A program made the position numbers and the translations under genes. A stretch of DNA of 64,000 nucleotides, taken from DASQPR01 sp963831705. Lineage in GTDB: Bacteria; Actinomycetota; Actinomycetes; Mycobacteriales; Micromonosporaceae. The stretch covers positions 489,763 to 553,762 of the forward strand of contig CAWHRE010000005.1 in NCBI GenBank assembly GCA_963831705.1. Reading direction: 5' to 3'. The notes under the pieces are model-generated. The model worked only from the letters and a program-made list of their open reading frames with translations, did not search any database and was not told where the DNA came from. Below, one piece after another: positions 16,809 through 25,391 of the stretch (the first letter of the stretch is position 1; the number at the start of each line of letters is the position of its first letter).

Positions 16809-17301
16809 GCGCCAGCGGATCGGGCCGAGACACGCCGCCAGGGCCGGAGCGCTCGCCGGCGATCTTCTCCTGCAGACGAAGGATGCCGTGCAGGAGCGCC
16901 TCGGGGCGGGGCGGGCAACCGGGAACGTACACGTCGACGGGGATGAGCTGGTCCACGCCCTTCGTCACGGAGTACGAGTCCCAGTACGGGCCGCCGCAGT
17001 TCGAGCAGGCGCCGAACGAGATCACGTACTTCGGTTCGGGCATCTGGTCGTACAGGCGCTTGATGGCGGGCGCCATCTTGTCGGTCACCGTGCCGGACAC
17101 CACCATCAGGTCCGCCTGGCGGGGTCCGTGCGCGAACGGGATTACGCCGAGCCGGATGAAGTCGTGGCGGCCCATCGACGTCGCGATGAATTCGATCGCG
17201 CAGCAGGCCAGCCCGAAGTTGAAGACCCACAGCGAATAACGCCGACCCCAGTTCAGTACGAACCGGATGGGTTCACCAAGCACGCCCGGGAGTTCAGCCA
17301 C
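16780..17301 (-). CDS. nuoB: Isolated NADH-quinone oxidoreductase subunit B (NuoB-like)
   Basis: 173 residues from a GTG. All four cysteines that would bind the terminal N2 [4Fe-4S] cluster are present: the adjacent pair in LACCAIEFIATS, then GACSNCGG and VPGCPPRPEALL. The MVVSGTVTDKMAPAIKRLYDQMPEPKYVISFG block is fully typical. No other nuo gene is in the window. The neighbours are an alkyltransferase-like gene 4 bp upstream (same strand) and a HAD gene. It could be a second copy used in an alternative complex or a relocated subunit. Confidence 0.92.
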   Translation of the reverse strand: MAELPGVLGEPIRFVLNWGRRYSLWVFNFGLACCAIEFIATSMGRHDFIRLGVIPFAHGPRQADLMVVSGTVTDKMAPAIKRLYDQMPEPKYVISFGACSNCGGPYWDSYSVTKGVDQLIPVDVYVPGCPPRPEALLHGILRLQEKIAGERSGPGGVSRPDPLALTAPLVRPV

Positions 17302-17305
17302 ACGT

Positions 17306-17626
17306 CTACGGTACCGGTGGCAGGTCTGGGTGCCAGAACGCGGCCTTCAAATCGACCTTGTCGAGGTCGGGACCGCGCATCGGGGTCTTCTCTCGCCGAT
17401 GCCGCTTCAGTGCCTCTACCTCGTGGCCCGGTACGACCCGACCGGACGCGTTGACCACCCGATGCCACGGGACGCTGCTGCCGTAATGGGACATCACGGC
17501 GCCGACCTGTCGCGGGCCTCCGGCCCCGAGCCAATCGGCGATCGCGCCGTACGTCATCACCCGGCCCGGCGGAATCTGCTCGACCAGGCTGAGGACCGCC
17601 TCGACGTACTCATCGTCTTGTCTCAC
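17306..17626 (-). CDS. Alkyltransferase-like protein (ATL, MGMT C-domain without the cysteine)
   Basis: 106 residues from the GTG at 17626, the usual ATL length. It has the O6-alkylguanine-DNA alkyltransferase DNA-binding fold (IPPGRVMTYGAIADWLGAGGPRQVGAVMSHY). The active-site motif PCHRVV reads PWHRVV, with Trp replacing the alkyl-acceptor Cys. That defines ATL proteins: they bind O6-alkylguanine and flag it for nucleotide excision repair rather than repairing it directly. It lies 4 bp upstream of nuoB on the same strand and is divergent from proB (60 bp). Confidence 0.9.
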   Translation of the reverse strand: MRQDDEYVEAVLSLVEQIPPGRVMTYGAIADWLGAGGPRQVGAVMSHYGSSVPWHRVVNASGRVVPGHEVEALKRHRREKTPMRGPDLDKVDLKAAFWHPDLPPVP

Positions 17627-17686
17627 ACTTCGCCACGATATGGAATGGCCGACGGCGCTGCCAGGCGGCCGGAGCAGAATGGGCGA

Positions 17687-18808
17687 ATGCCCCACCAAGT
17701 CGTGCACGATCGATTCGGCCTCTCGCGGCTGGTCGTCGTCAAGATCGGCTCGTCGTCGCTGACGACCGCGGCCGGCGGGCTTGATCGATCCCGGGTCGAG
17801 GCGCTGGCGAACATGATCGCCGCGGTCCGGGCGCAGCATCGCGAGGTCGTGCTGGTGTCGTCCGGAGCGATCGCGGCCGGTCTCGCGCCGCTCGGGCTCA
17901 AACGCCGGCCGAACGATCTCCAGACCCAGCAGGCGGCCGCGAGCGTGGGCCAGGGGCTGCTCATCCAGGCGTACGCGGATGCATTCTCGTCGCATGGCTT
18001 GACCGTCGGGCAGGTGCTGCTCACGGTCGACGACCTGATGCGGCGGGTGCACTACCGCAACGCGTACAACACGCTGCGAACGCTGCTCAATCTCGGCGCG
18101 GTGCCGATTGTCAACGAGAACGACACGGTCGCGACGCATGAGATCCGCTTCGGCGACAACGACCGGCTCGCGGCTCTGGTCGCCGCGCTGGTTCAGGCCG
18201 AAGCGCTACTGCTGCTGTCCGATGTGGACGCTCTCTACACCGGAAAACCATCAAATCCGGCCAGTACGCGCGTCCCTTACGTACCCGCACACGATCCGCT
18301 GACCGGTGTTGACGTGAGCGGTACCGGGACGTCGATTGGGACCGGCGGGATGGTCACGAAGCTGGAAGCGGCCCGAATCGCGACGACCGCCGGCATCCAG
18401 GTGCTTCTGACGTCCGCGCCGAACGCCGCTGCGGCGCTGGCCGGCGAGCAGGTCGGGACGCTGTTCGAACCCGTTACGCCGGCGCACCGGCCGCGACTGT
18501 TCTGGCTCGCGCACGCGACGTCGCCACGCGGGCGGCTCCACCTCGACGCCGGCGCGGTCACCGCGATCGTCGGTCGGCGCGCATCGCTGCTTCCGGCCGG
18601 TATCACGGCGGTCGACGGACGCTTCGGCGCCGGCGACCCGGTCGACCTGGTCGACGCAGACGGGCACCCGGTCGCTCGGGGGCTCGTGAATTACGACGCG
18701 ATCGAGCTGCCCGCGCTGCTCGGTCGCTCCACCGGAGAACTCGCGGCCACTCTCGGCCCCGGATATGAGAAGGAAGTCGTCCATCGGGACGATTTGGTGC
18801 TGCTATGA
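17687..18808 (+). CDS. proB: Glutamate 5-kinase
   Basis: 373 residues: an amino-acid-kinase domain plus a C-terminal PUA domain. It catalyses ATP-dependent phosphorylation of glutamate, the first step of proline synthesis. Motifs include LVVVKIGSSSLT, EVVLVSSGAIAAGL, QAAASVGQGLLI, PIVNENDTVAT (substrate site) and FGDNDRLAALVAALV. TSIGTGGMVTKLEAARIAT binds the nucleotide. The PUA domain starts around residue 278 (RGRLHLDAGAVTAI). The start at 17687 is chosen because upstream sequence in frame is not protein-like. Its ATGA overlap with proA indicates coupled translation. Confidence 0.97.
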   Translation: MPHQVVHDRFGLSRLVVVKIGSSSLTTAAGGLDRSRVEALANMIAAVRAQHREVVLVSSGAIAAGLAPLGLKRRPNDLQTQQAAASVGQGLLIQAYADAFSSHGLTVGQVLLTVDDLMRRVHYRNAYNTLRTLLNLGAVPIVNENDTVATHEIRFGDNDRLAALVAALVQAEALLLLSDVDALYTGKPSNPASTRVPYVPAHDPLTGVDVSGTGTSIGTGGMVTKLEAARIATTAGIQVLLTSAPNAAAALAGEQVGTLFEPVTPAHRPRLFWLAHATSPRGRLHLDAGAVTAIVGRRASLLPAGITAVDGRFGAGDPVDLVDADGHPVARGLVNYDAIELPALLGRSTGELAATLGPGYEKEVVHRDDLVLL

Positions 18809-20052
18809 CCTCTTCAGTTACCGAGTTGGCGGAACGCGCTCGGATCGCCGCGAACACCCTCAGTACGGCCAGCCGGTCCGCCAAGGATGCCGCGCTGCTC
18901 GCGATGGCGGATGCGCTGGTTGCGCGTACCCCTGAGATCTTGGCGGCCAACCTCCTGGATGTTGCCGCCGCGCGCGAAGCGGGCGTGGCGGAGGCGCTCG
19001 TGGATCGCCTCGCCCTCGACGGACCGCGCATTGATGCGATGGCCGACGGTCTGCGGCAGGCTGCGGCGCTGCCCGACCCGATCGGTGAGGTGGTACGCGG
19101 ATCGACGCTCGCGAACGGCCTCGAGCTGCGGCAGGTTCGGGTGCCGTTCGGCGTGGTCGGGATGATCTACGAAGCACGACCCAACGTGACCGCGGACGCG
19201 GCCGGGCTGTGCCTCAAGTCCGGTAATGCCGTGTTGCTGCGCGGATCGTCCTCGGCCGCCCGCTCGAACGAGTCGATCGTCGAGGCGCTGCGTGGCGCGG
19301 TCGCCTCAAGTGGGCTGTCGGAGGATGCGATCGCGCTGGTCGACTCGTCGTCCCGGGCCAGCGTCAAGGAGTTGATGACCGCGCGCGGCCTGATCGACGT
19401 GTTGATCCCGCGCGGTGGCGCCGACCTGATCAAGTCGGTGGTGGAAGGGTCCACGGTGCCGGTGATCGAGACGGGCGTGGGCAACTGCCACGTGTACGTC
19501 GATGCCGACGCCGACCTTGAGATGGCGCTGTCGATCCTGCTGAACGCGAAAACGTCGCGTCCGTCGGTGTGTAACGCGGCCGAGGCGCTGCTCGTACACG
19601 AGTCGGTTGCCTCGTCTTTCTTCGAGATGGCGCTGCCGGCGTTGCGGGACGCCGGCGTGACCGTGCACGGATCCCCAGAGGTCGTCGCGGCAGGCTCGGA
19701 CGTCGTTCCGGCGACCGAGGAGGACTACGGGCGGGAGTACCTGTCGCTGGATCTCTCGGCAGCCGTGGTGCCGTCGCTGGAGGACGCGATCACGCACATC
19801 CGCAAGTACGGGACCGGGCACTCGGAAACGATCGTGACCCGGTCGCTGGCCGCGTCGCGCCGGTTCGTGGCTGCGGTGGACGCTGCGGTGGTGTTGGTGA
19901 ACGCATCGAGCCGCTTCGTCGACGGCGGCGAGTTCGGCTTCGGCGCGGAAATCGGCATCTCCACGCAGAAGCTGCACGCCCGAGGCCCGATGGGTCTCAC
20001 CGAGTTGACGTCAACCAAGTACATCGTCGTAGGCGAGGGCCAAACCCGGTAG
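18805..20052 (+). CDS. proA: Glutamate-5-semialdehyde dehydrogenase (gamma-glutamyl phosphate reductase)
   Basis: 415 residues, normal. It catalyses NADPH-dependent reduction of glutamyl-5-phosphate, the second step of proline synthesis, channelled from ProB. Family blocks are GVVGMIYEARPNVTADAAGLCLKSGNAVLLRGSSSAARSN, LIPRGGADLIKSV, and KTSRPSVCNAAEALLVH, whose Cys is the catalytic thiol. NASSRFVDGGEFGFGAEIGISTQKLHARGPMGL follows. The ATG overlaps the proB stop by 4 bp. No attenuator or terminator is obvious after it. Confidence 0.98.
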   Translation: MTSSVTELAERARIAANTLSTASRSAKDAALLAMADALVARTPEILAANLLDVAAAREAGVAEALVDRLALDGPRIDAMADGLRQAAALPDPIGEVVRGSTLANGLELRQVRVPFGVVGMIYEARPNVTADAAGLCLKSGNAVLLRGSSSAARSNESIVEALRGAVASSGLSEDAIALVDSSSRASVKELMTARGLIDVLIPRGGADLIKSVVEGSTVPVIETGVGNCHVYVDADADLEMALSILLNAKTSRPSVCNAAEALLVHESVASSFFEMALPALRDAGVTVHGSPEVVAAGSDVVPATEEDYGREYLSLDLSAAVVPSLEDAITHIRKYGTGHSETIVTRSLAASRRFVAAVDAAVVLVNASSRFVDGGEFGFGAEIGISTQKLHARGPMGLTELTSTKYIVVGEGQTR

Positions 20053-20129
20053 CGGCCAAAAGAAGGTCCGAAATAGACGGATCGCGATGCTGGCCGAGGT
20101 CCGCGAGCAGCATCTGGATCTCGACCGCC

Positions 20130-20918
20130 TCAGCGCATGCCTCGAATGGCGGTCAGCGTTGTGTGGATGTCGAATGCGTCGCCGTCGTCGGACTGCCAGC
20201 CGCCGTCGGGGCGCTGCGTCTCGCCGAGTCGTTTGCGCGCCGCCGTCAGCAGGAAATCGTCCGGCGACAGGCCAGCCCGGCGGAGTGCCGCCGACATCCA
20301 GGCACAGTCGGCCGCGCTCATGTCCGGTACGCGCTCGGCCAGGATCACCTGGATCTGTGCGGATTCGTAGAACCAGCCGGTCCGGTACAGCATCGCCGCG
20401 CCAAGCCAGCCAGCGACCAGGTACGACGGCCATGAACCATCCGGGCGCAGCGCGGCCCGGAACGCTTGCGTGGCGCGTGCGACCACCTCGCCGTACGCGT
20501 CGTCGCCGGTAACGGCGAGCCAGAATCCGACGTTCGCCGTCAAATACAGCGTCGCCTCGGCGTCCCCCGGCTGGGCCCACGGCGGGGCCGATCCGGCCAA
20601 CGAATCGTCCTCTTGCCACGTGCCATCAGGACGTTGGCGACTGGCCAACCACGCGAGTGCGGTCCGCGCCGCCGGTCGCTCCACCGCGCCGAGGTCATCC
20701 AGCTCCGACAGGCGGAAGCAGGTCGCGTCCAGCGACGCTACGTCTCCCGCCCAGAAGGCCGGCCAGCCCCCCTCCGGGGACTGGCCCATCTCCACCTTCG
20801 CGATCGTGTCCGGCGGCGGGGGCAGCTCAGAGCGTAGCCACGACAGCCGAGCCCGATCCACCTGATCGCCGCGCGCCACTACGAAACCGATTGCCGCCTC
20901 TATGTCCACCACGGTCAC
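20130..20918 (-). CDS. Prenyltransferase/squalene-cyclase-like alpha-alpha barrel protein
   Basis: 262 residues with four QW-type repeats: GQSPEGGWPAFW, RQRPDGTWQED, LRPDGSWPSYL and TQRPDGGWQSDDGDAFDIHTT. Such repeats build alpha6-alpha6 barrels of squalene-hopene cyclases and prenyltransferase beta subunits. At 262 residues it is about half the size of a full terpene cyclase and lacks a DxDD protonation motif, so cyclase activity is doubtful. Stand-alone proteins of this type occur in many actinobacteria. The flanking genes (proA, moeZ) give no hint of role. Confidence 0.82.
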   Translation of the reverse strand: MTVVDIEAAIGFVVARGDQVDRARLSWLRSELPPPPDTIAKVEMGQSPEGGWPAFWAGDVASLDATCFRLSELDDLGAVERPAARTALAWLASRQRPDGTWQEDDSLAGSAPPWAQPGDAEATLYLTANVGFWLAVTGDDAYGEVVARATQAFRAALRPDGSWPSYLVAGWLGAAMLYRTGWFYESAQIQVILAERVPDMSAADCAWMSAALRRAGLSPDDFLLTAARKRLGETQRPDGGWQSDDGDAFDIHTTLTAIRGMR

Positions 20919-20950
20919 ACAGACTACCCAAGTGCAGCTATTTCAAGCGC

Positions 20951-22129
20951 TCAGTACACGGGCAGTGACGGATCGATCTGACGGATCCACGACACAACGC
21001 CACCCTGAACGTGCACCGCGTCCTTGAATCCGGCCGCTTTCAGCGCTGCGAGCGCCTCCGCCGAACGGACGCCGGACTTGCAATACAGCACGATCTGGCG
21101 ATCCTGAGGCAGATCGGCCAGCGCCTCACCGGACAGGATGTCGCCCTTCGGGATCAGCCGAGCGCCGGGGATCTTGACGATCTCCCACTCGGCCGGCTCG
21201 CGTACGTCGATCAGGTCGATCGGCTTGTCCGCGTCGATCCAGTCCTTCAACTCGGCCGGCGTGATCGTCGAACCGAACGCGGCTTCCGCCGCCTCGTCCG
21301 AGATCGTGCCGCAGAAGTCGTCGTAGTCGATCAGCGCGGTGACGGTCGGGTTCTCGCCGCACAGCACGCAGTTCGGGTCCTTGCGAACCTTCACCTGGCG
21401 GTACGACATTTCCAGTGCGTCATACACCATCAGGCGACCGACCAGCGGCTCGCCGATGCCGGTGAGCAGCTTGATCGCCTCGGTCACCTGAATCGAGCCG
21501 ATGCTCCCGCAAAGCACGCCCAGCACGCCGCCTTCGGCGCAGGACGGGACCATGCCGGGGGGCGGCGGCTCCGGGTACAGGCAGCGGTAGCACGGCCCGT
21601 GCTCCGACCAGAACACGCTGGCCTGGCCGTCGAAGCGATAGATCGAACCCCACACGTACGGCTTGCCGAGCAGGACCGCCGCGTCGTTGACGAGGTAGCG
21701 CGTGGCGAAGTTGTCCGTACCGTCGACGATCAGGTCGTAGTCCGCGAAGATCTCCATGGCGTTCTCGTTGTTGAGAGGTTCGCCGTGGATGATCACGTTG
21801 ACGTACGGGTTGATTTCCTTGATCGAGTCGCGGGCCGACTCGGCCTTGGGGCGGCCGATGTCGGACTGGCCGTGAATGATCTGGCGCTGCAGATTGGACT
21901 CGTCGACCGTGTCGAACTCGACGATGCCGAGCGTGCCGACACCTGCTGCGGCCAAGTAGAGCAACGTCGGGGACCCGAGTCCGCCGGCGCCGACACACAG
22001 CACCTTCGCGTTCTTCAGGCGCTTCTGACCGGTAACACCGACATCCGGAATGATCAAATGGCGCGAATACCGGCGGATCTCGTCAACCGAGAGATCAGCG
22101 GCCGGTTCGACCAGTGGTGGCAAGGACAC
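20951..22129 (-). CDS. moeZ: MoeZ-type adenylyltransferase/sulfurtransferase
   Basis: 392 residues from the GTG at 22129, chosen because GGAGG lies 9 bases upstream and the protein then starts SLPPLVEP as in mycobacterial MoeZ. Residues 1-260 form the ThiF/MoeB domain: RYSRHLIIPDVGVTGQKRLKNAKVLCVGAGGLGSPTLLYLAAAGVG, with two zinc CxxC pairs (CYRCLYP and CVLCGE). A rhodanese domain follows (about 290-390), with active Cys in LYCKSGVRS. MoeZ adenylates and thiocarboxylates sulfur-carrier proteins for molybdopterin, thiamine and related pathways. The neighbour DUF3152 gene matches the Rv3206c-Rv3207c order. Confidence 0.96.
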   Translation of the reverse strand: MSLPPLVEPAADLSVDEIRRYSRHLIIPDVGVTGQKRLKNAKVLCVGAGGLGSPTLLYLAAAGVGTLGIVEFDTVDESNLQRQIIHGQSDIGRPKAESARDSIKEINPYVNVIIHGEPLNNENAMEIFADYDLIVDGTDNFATRYLVNDAAVLLGKPYVWGSIYRFDGQASVFWSEHGPCYRCLYPEPPPPGMVPSCAEGGVLGVLCGSIGSIQVTEAIKLLTGIGEPLVGRLMVYDALEMSYRQVKVRKDPNCVLCGENPTVTALIDYDDFCGTISDEAAEAAFGSTITPAELKDWIDADKPIDLIDVREPAEWEIVKIPGARLIPKGDILSGEALADLPQDRQIVLYCKSGVRSAEALAALKAAGFKDAVHVQGGVVSWIRQIDPSLPVY

Positions 22130-22221
22130 GATCTTCAACCTCCACGCATGCATATGGGTAGCCGTCCATCACAACGCACAACCCGGTGCGGATGATCCCG
22201 CGTCGCACTGTGAAATCAGCG

Positions 22222-24387
22222 CTACGGAATCTTCGGCCCGTCATAGAGCGAGCCGTGGATGTACGGGTACGGGTTCGCAGTGCATCCTTGCAGCCCCAAC
22301 GTCTGCTGCATCATCACCGGCGCGGGCATCCCAGCACCCGGGCATCCTTCGTTGCTGTAACCAAACTCACGTCCAACCTCGTGGTTGATCGCGAACGCCT
22401 GGTAATCCTGCAACGACCCGGTGTACCCGTCTGCGGACGTCAGCCAACGGCTCAAGTTGATGATCACCTGGCCGGGCAGGCTGCACGACACGATCTTGTC
22501 AGTATGCAGGCCGCCCTTCGCACACATCGTCTCGGACGTGGCCTCGGTGGCCAGGAAGATGGTGAACGTGGCCTTCGTTGCCTGCGGCACCTGCTGAAGC
22601 CGGAGCTGCCCGCTGCCGATCCAACTCTGTGGATCGCCGAGGACGGTGACCGCTTCGCTCGCGAAATCGGCGGCGGTCGGGCCGGTCGTCGGGATATTCG
22701 ACTCCACCGCGACGTTGAACGTCTTCAGCGTGCCGGCCGTACCGAGGATCGGCGACGTTCCCGCCGCGTAGCTGAACTTGTCTGGACCGCTCGTCGGCAT
22801 GCCGGACGGCGTCGGTACGTCCACCACCGAGGGGCCCTTCGACGACGCCGTTGAGCTGGTCACCGCGTGCGGATCGTCGGCTTGCGCCAACCCGCGGGTC
22901 GCGGCCACACCGAGCAGCACGAGCACGCCGACGAGCAGGACCATCGCCCAGACCCGGTGCTGTTGCAACTTCGCCCGTCCGGCACTCACCTTCTCCGGAT
23001 CGAGCCGGTCGGGCCGCCAATCGCGGTCCCGCCGCCGACGTTCGCGTCGGGTCGGCGTCACCGCAGGGCGGAAGGCCGCACCCGGTTGATAACCCCGTTG
23101 CGGTCCGGGTCCGGACGTCGTCGGCCGCTCCGGGCGATAAACCTCATCCGGTACGTACACCTGATCATTCGGTACGCGTCGCGGCGCGACCGGCGCCGAA
23201 AACTCCGGCGATGCCGGAGGCTCTGGCATCGGCGGCTCAACGGCAGGCGACGGCCACAGCGATCCCGGGCCGGCGGTCGTAGCGCCGCCTAAACGCGCAG
23301 GTTGACCTGATGTCGGCTGGGCTGAGATGGGTTGGGCTGAGATCGGCCGGGCTGAGATCGGTTGAGCGGATACCGGCTGGTTGCGGTCCGGCCGTCCGTA
23401 CTCCGGTTGATCCATCGCCGCTCGGTCGAAGGTCGATGGGCGGCTCGGTTGGTCGTAGGCCGTCGGGCCGCTCGGGCCGAAGGCAGCCGGATCGCTCGGT
23501 TGGCCGAAGCCTTGCTGGTCTGCCACGGAGTGGCCGAAAATCGGTTGACCGAAGACGGGTCGGTCGTTCTCCGGCCGCCCGTATCCCGACTGCTCCGAGT
23601 CGCCGTAGTCGGCGCCGGGTCCAGCCCCTGCGGCCCCGAAGGCCGACGACCCGTACATGTCGCGGTCGGGGCCGTCATTATTCGTAGCGCCATGGCTCGA
23701 CGCGCCGTAGCCCGGTGGGTTGCGCCGCGACGCGTCGTGGCTTAACCCGTCGTAGCTCGACGCGTCGTAGCCGGCCGAGTCGTAACTTGCGGAGCCGTAG
23801 CTCGATGCGTCGTAGCTCGACGCTTCCGAGCTTTGCGGCGCCCGATAGTTCGGCGTTTGAGCGGCGCCGTAGTTCGGCGCTTCGTACGCACCGTCGTTCG
23901 ACCCCTGCGGTGTGCCGTATCCGGAAACGCCTTGATCGGAGATGCCGTAGTTCGGAGCGCCGACCCCAGGTGATACCGGACGGGTCAATGGCCGCCCGGA
24001 CGGTACGGCGGGTTCATCGCGACGCGGCGGCCACTCGGACGAGGGCGGAGCGGCAGGGCCGGTTGAGTCTCGCGGGCCATGCGACGGCGCGACCCGGGAT
24101 GCCGGTGGCGGACTCGATGGTCGTGCGGACGAATCGCGGGAGGTTGGGCGTACCCCCGGGGTCTTGTCTTCTCGGTCTTGCTTTTTCGGACCCAACGGCT
24201 GCACGGCGGCGTCCGACCGGTCCGAGAGCGTCTTTAGCCAGTCGTCGTCGTACGCGTCACCGTCGCCACCGACATCGTCGGGATCGCGACGGCCGCGGCC
24301 GAGCGCGCCCATCCGATCACGGAGAGATCGCGACTCGGGGCGGGGTTCGGGGGGAGTCGATCGAGGCATCGCGTCATAGCCTGCCAT
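22222..24387 (-). CDS. DUF3152 membrane-anchored protein with degenerate zinc site
   Basis: 721 residues. Positions 1-490 are low-complexity and probably cytoplasmic, with Tyr/Ser/Asp/Gly repeats (SYD/GYD units at about 190-225) and Gln/Pro repeats (SAQPISARPISAQP). A basic stretch (RRERRRRDRDWRPDR) precedes one membrane helix (about 505-530). The DUF3152 domain follows, about 555-721. DUF3152 is metzincin-like, but the motif here is INHEVGREFGYSNEGC, where the second and third zinc histidines are Arg and Asn. The Met-turn-like PVMMQQTLG is kept. It is probably a non-catalytic paralog of the protein at 24505. The start at 24387 lacks a clear ribosome site. Confidence 0.82.
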   Translation of the reverse strand: MAGYDAMPRSTPPEPRPESRSLRDRMGALGRGRRDPDDVGGDGDAYDDDWLKTLSDRSDAAVQPLGPKKQDREDKTPGVRPTSRDSSARPSSPPPASRVAPSHGPRDSTGPAAPPSSEWPPRRDEPAVPSGRPLTRPVSPGVGAPNYGISDQGVSGYGTPQGSNDGAYEAPNYGAAQTPNYRAPQSSEASSYDASSYGSASYDSAGYDASSYDGLSHDASRRNPPGYGASSHGATNNDGPDRDMYGSSAFGAAGAGPGADYGDSEQSGYGRPENDRPVFGQPIFGHSVADQQGFGQPSDPAAFGPSGPTAYDQPSRPSTFDRAAMDQPEYGRPDRNQPVSAQPISARPISAQPISAQPTSGQPARLGGATTAGPGSLWPSPAVEPPMPEPPASPEFSAPVAPRRVPNDQVYVPDEVYRPERPTTSGPGPQRGYQPGAAFRPAVTPTRRERRRRDRDWRPDRLDPEKVSAGRAKLQQHRVWAMVLLVGVLVLLGVAATRGLAQADDPHAVTSSTASSKGPSVVDVPTPSGMPTSGPDKFSYAAGTSPILGTAGTLKTFNVAVESNIPTTGPTAADFASEAVTVLGDPQSWIGSGQLRLQQVPQATKATFTIFLATEATSETMCAKGGLHTDKIVSCSLPGQVIINLSRWLTSADGYTGSLQDYQAFAINHEVGREFGYSNEGCPGAGMPAPVMMQQTLGLQGCTANPYPYIHGSLYDGPKIP

Positions 24388-24407
24388 GTCGCGCTGTGTG
24401 GTGCGAA

Positions 24408-24467
24408 GTCGATCCTGGAGTTATCAGCACGACACGCCGTCGATGCGCTAACCAACTCCGGATCAGC
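24408..24467. repeat. Palindromic repeat copy 1 (60 bp)
   Basis: Inverted-repeat ends GATCCTGGAGTTA and a mutated right arm (CAACTCCGGATCAGC), with core GCACGACACGCCGTCGATGCG. It sits between the two DUF3152 genes and is one base shorter than the other copies. Confidence 0.85.
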
Positions 24468-24504
24468 TGGGAGGTATGGGAGGTTTGGGAGGTCCGGTCT
24501 GGGT

Positions 24505-25377
24505 CTAGTAGGCGCCGGCAGGACCATCGTATTTCTTGTTGTTGATGTACGGCCATGGGTTCGGCTCGCAGCCGTGCAGGCCCAGGGTTTGCTGCTCCAT
24601 CACCGGTGCGGGCTTACCCGGGCTCGGGCACAGCTCGTGGCCGTGGCCGAGCGCGTGCCCGACCTCGTGGTTGATCATGTAGGTCCGGTAGGTGTCCAGC
24701 ACCACTTTGTCGTCCCGGTAGTACGGCACCGAGGTCTGATAGCGGGCGAGGTTCAGGACCACCTTCGAACCCTGACGGCAGGACGTATAGCCGTTGGACG
24801 GGAGCGGTGCGCAGAGGTGGTTCGTGGTGGACGGCGTCGAGAGATAGATCGTGAACTCGGCCTCGACGTTCTGCGGTACCTGCTGCAGCCGGTACGTTCC
24901 GCCGGCGATCCAACTGCGCGGGTCACCGAGCGTCGCGTCTACCTTCGCCACGAAGTCGGCCATCCGTACGAGGTTCTCGCCGACGTTCGACTCGATCGCG
25001 ATCCGGAACTTGCGGATCGGACCGGCTGTACCGAGAACCGGGCCGGTCGTGCTTGCGTAACGGAACGTGCCTGGCCCGGACTGCGGAAACGAGGTCGCGA
25101 TCTGGTAGACGGCGAGAGGGTCGGCCCCGGGCGCGAGCGCCAGTGTGGGGCTGTCCGACGGGGACGGTGCCCCGAGTTGAACCGCGGTGGATGCGACCGA
25201 CTGTGGTGGCACAAACCGGGCGGCGGCGGCCGACGCGCCGTTCTTGTAGTGCAGGGTCAGCACTCCCGCCATTACCACGAGGGCCACGAACACCGTGCCG
25301 ACAAGCACGGCGCGACCGCCCCGCACCGGTGACCGTCGAGGCGCGGGGGGCTGTGAACTGCGGCGTTTACCGGACAT
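24505..25377 (-). CDS. DUF3152 membrane-anchored metzincin-like protein
   Basis: 290 residues: a basic cytoplasmic N-terminus (SGKRRSSQPPAPRRSPVRGGR), one membrane helix (about 23-45), then an extracytoplasmic DUF3152 domain. The zinc motif is complete: INHEVGHALGHGHELC (HExxHxxGxxH), followed by the PVMEQQTLGLHG Met-turn region. This predicts a surface zinc peptidase, although I know of no demonstrated activity in the family. Four cysteines (LCAPL, SCRQ, ELCPS, GCEPN) could form two disulfides outside the cell. It is the intact partner of the larger protein at 22222 and the likely equivalent of Rv3207c. Confidence 0.87.
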   Translation of the reverse strand: MSGKRRSSQPPAPRRSPVRGGRAVLVGTVFVALVVMAGVLTLHYKNGASAAAARFVPPQSVASTAVQLGAPSPSDSPTLALAPGADPLAVYQIATSFPQSGPGTFRYASTTGPVLGTAGPIRKFRIAIESNVGENLVRMADFVAKVDATLGDPRSWIAGGTYRLQQVPQNVEAEFTIYLSTPSTTNHLCAPLPSNGYTSCRQGSKVVLNLARYQTSVPYYRDDKVVLDTYRTYMINHEVGHALGHGHELCPSPGKPAPVMEQQTLGLHGCEPNPWPYINNKKYDGPAGAY

Positions 25378-25391
25378 CGCTGGTCAGCATC

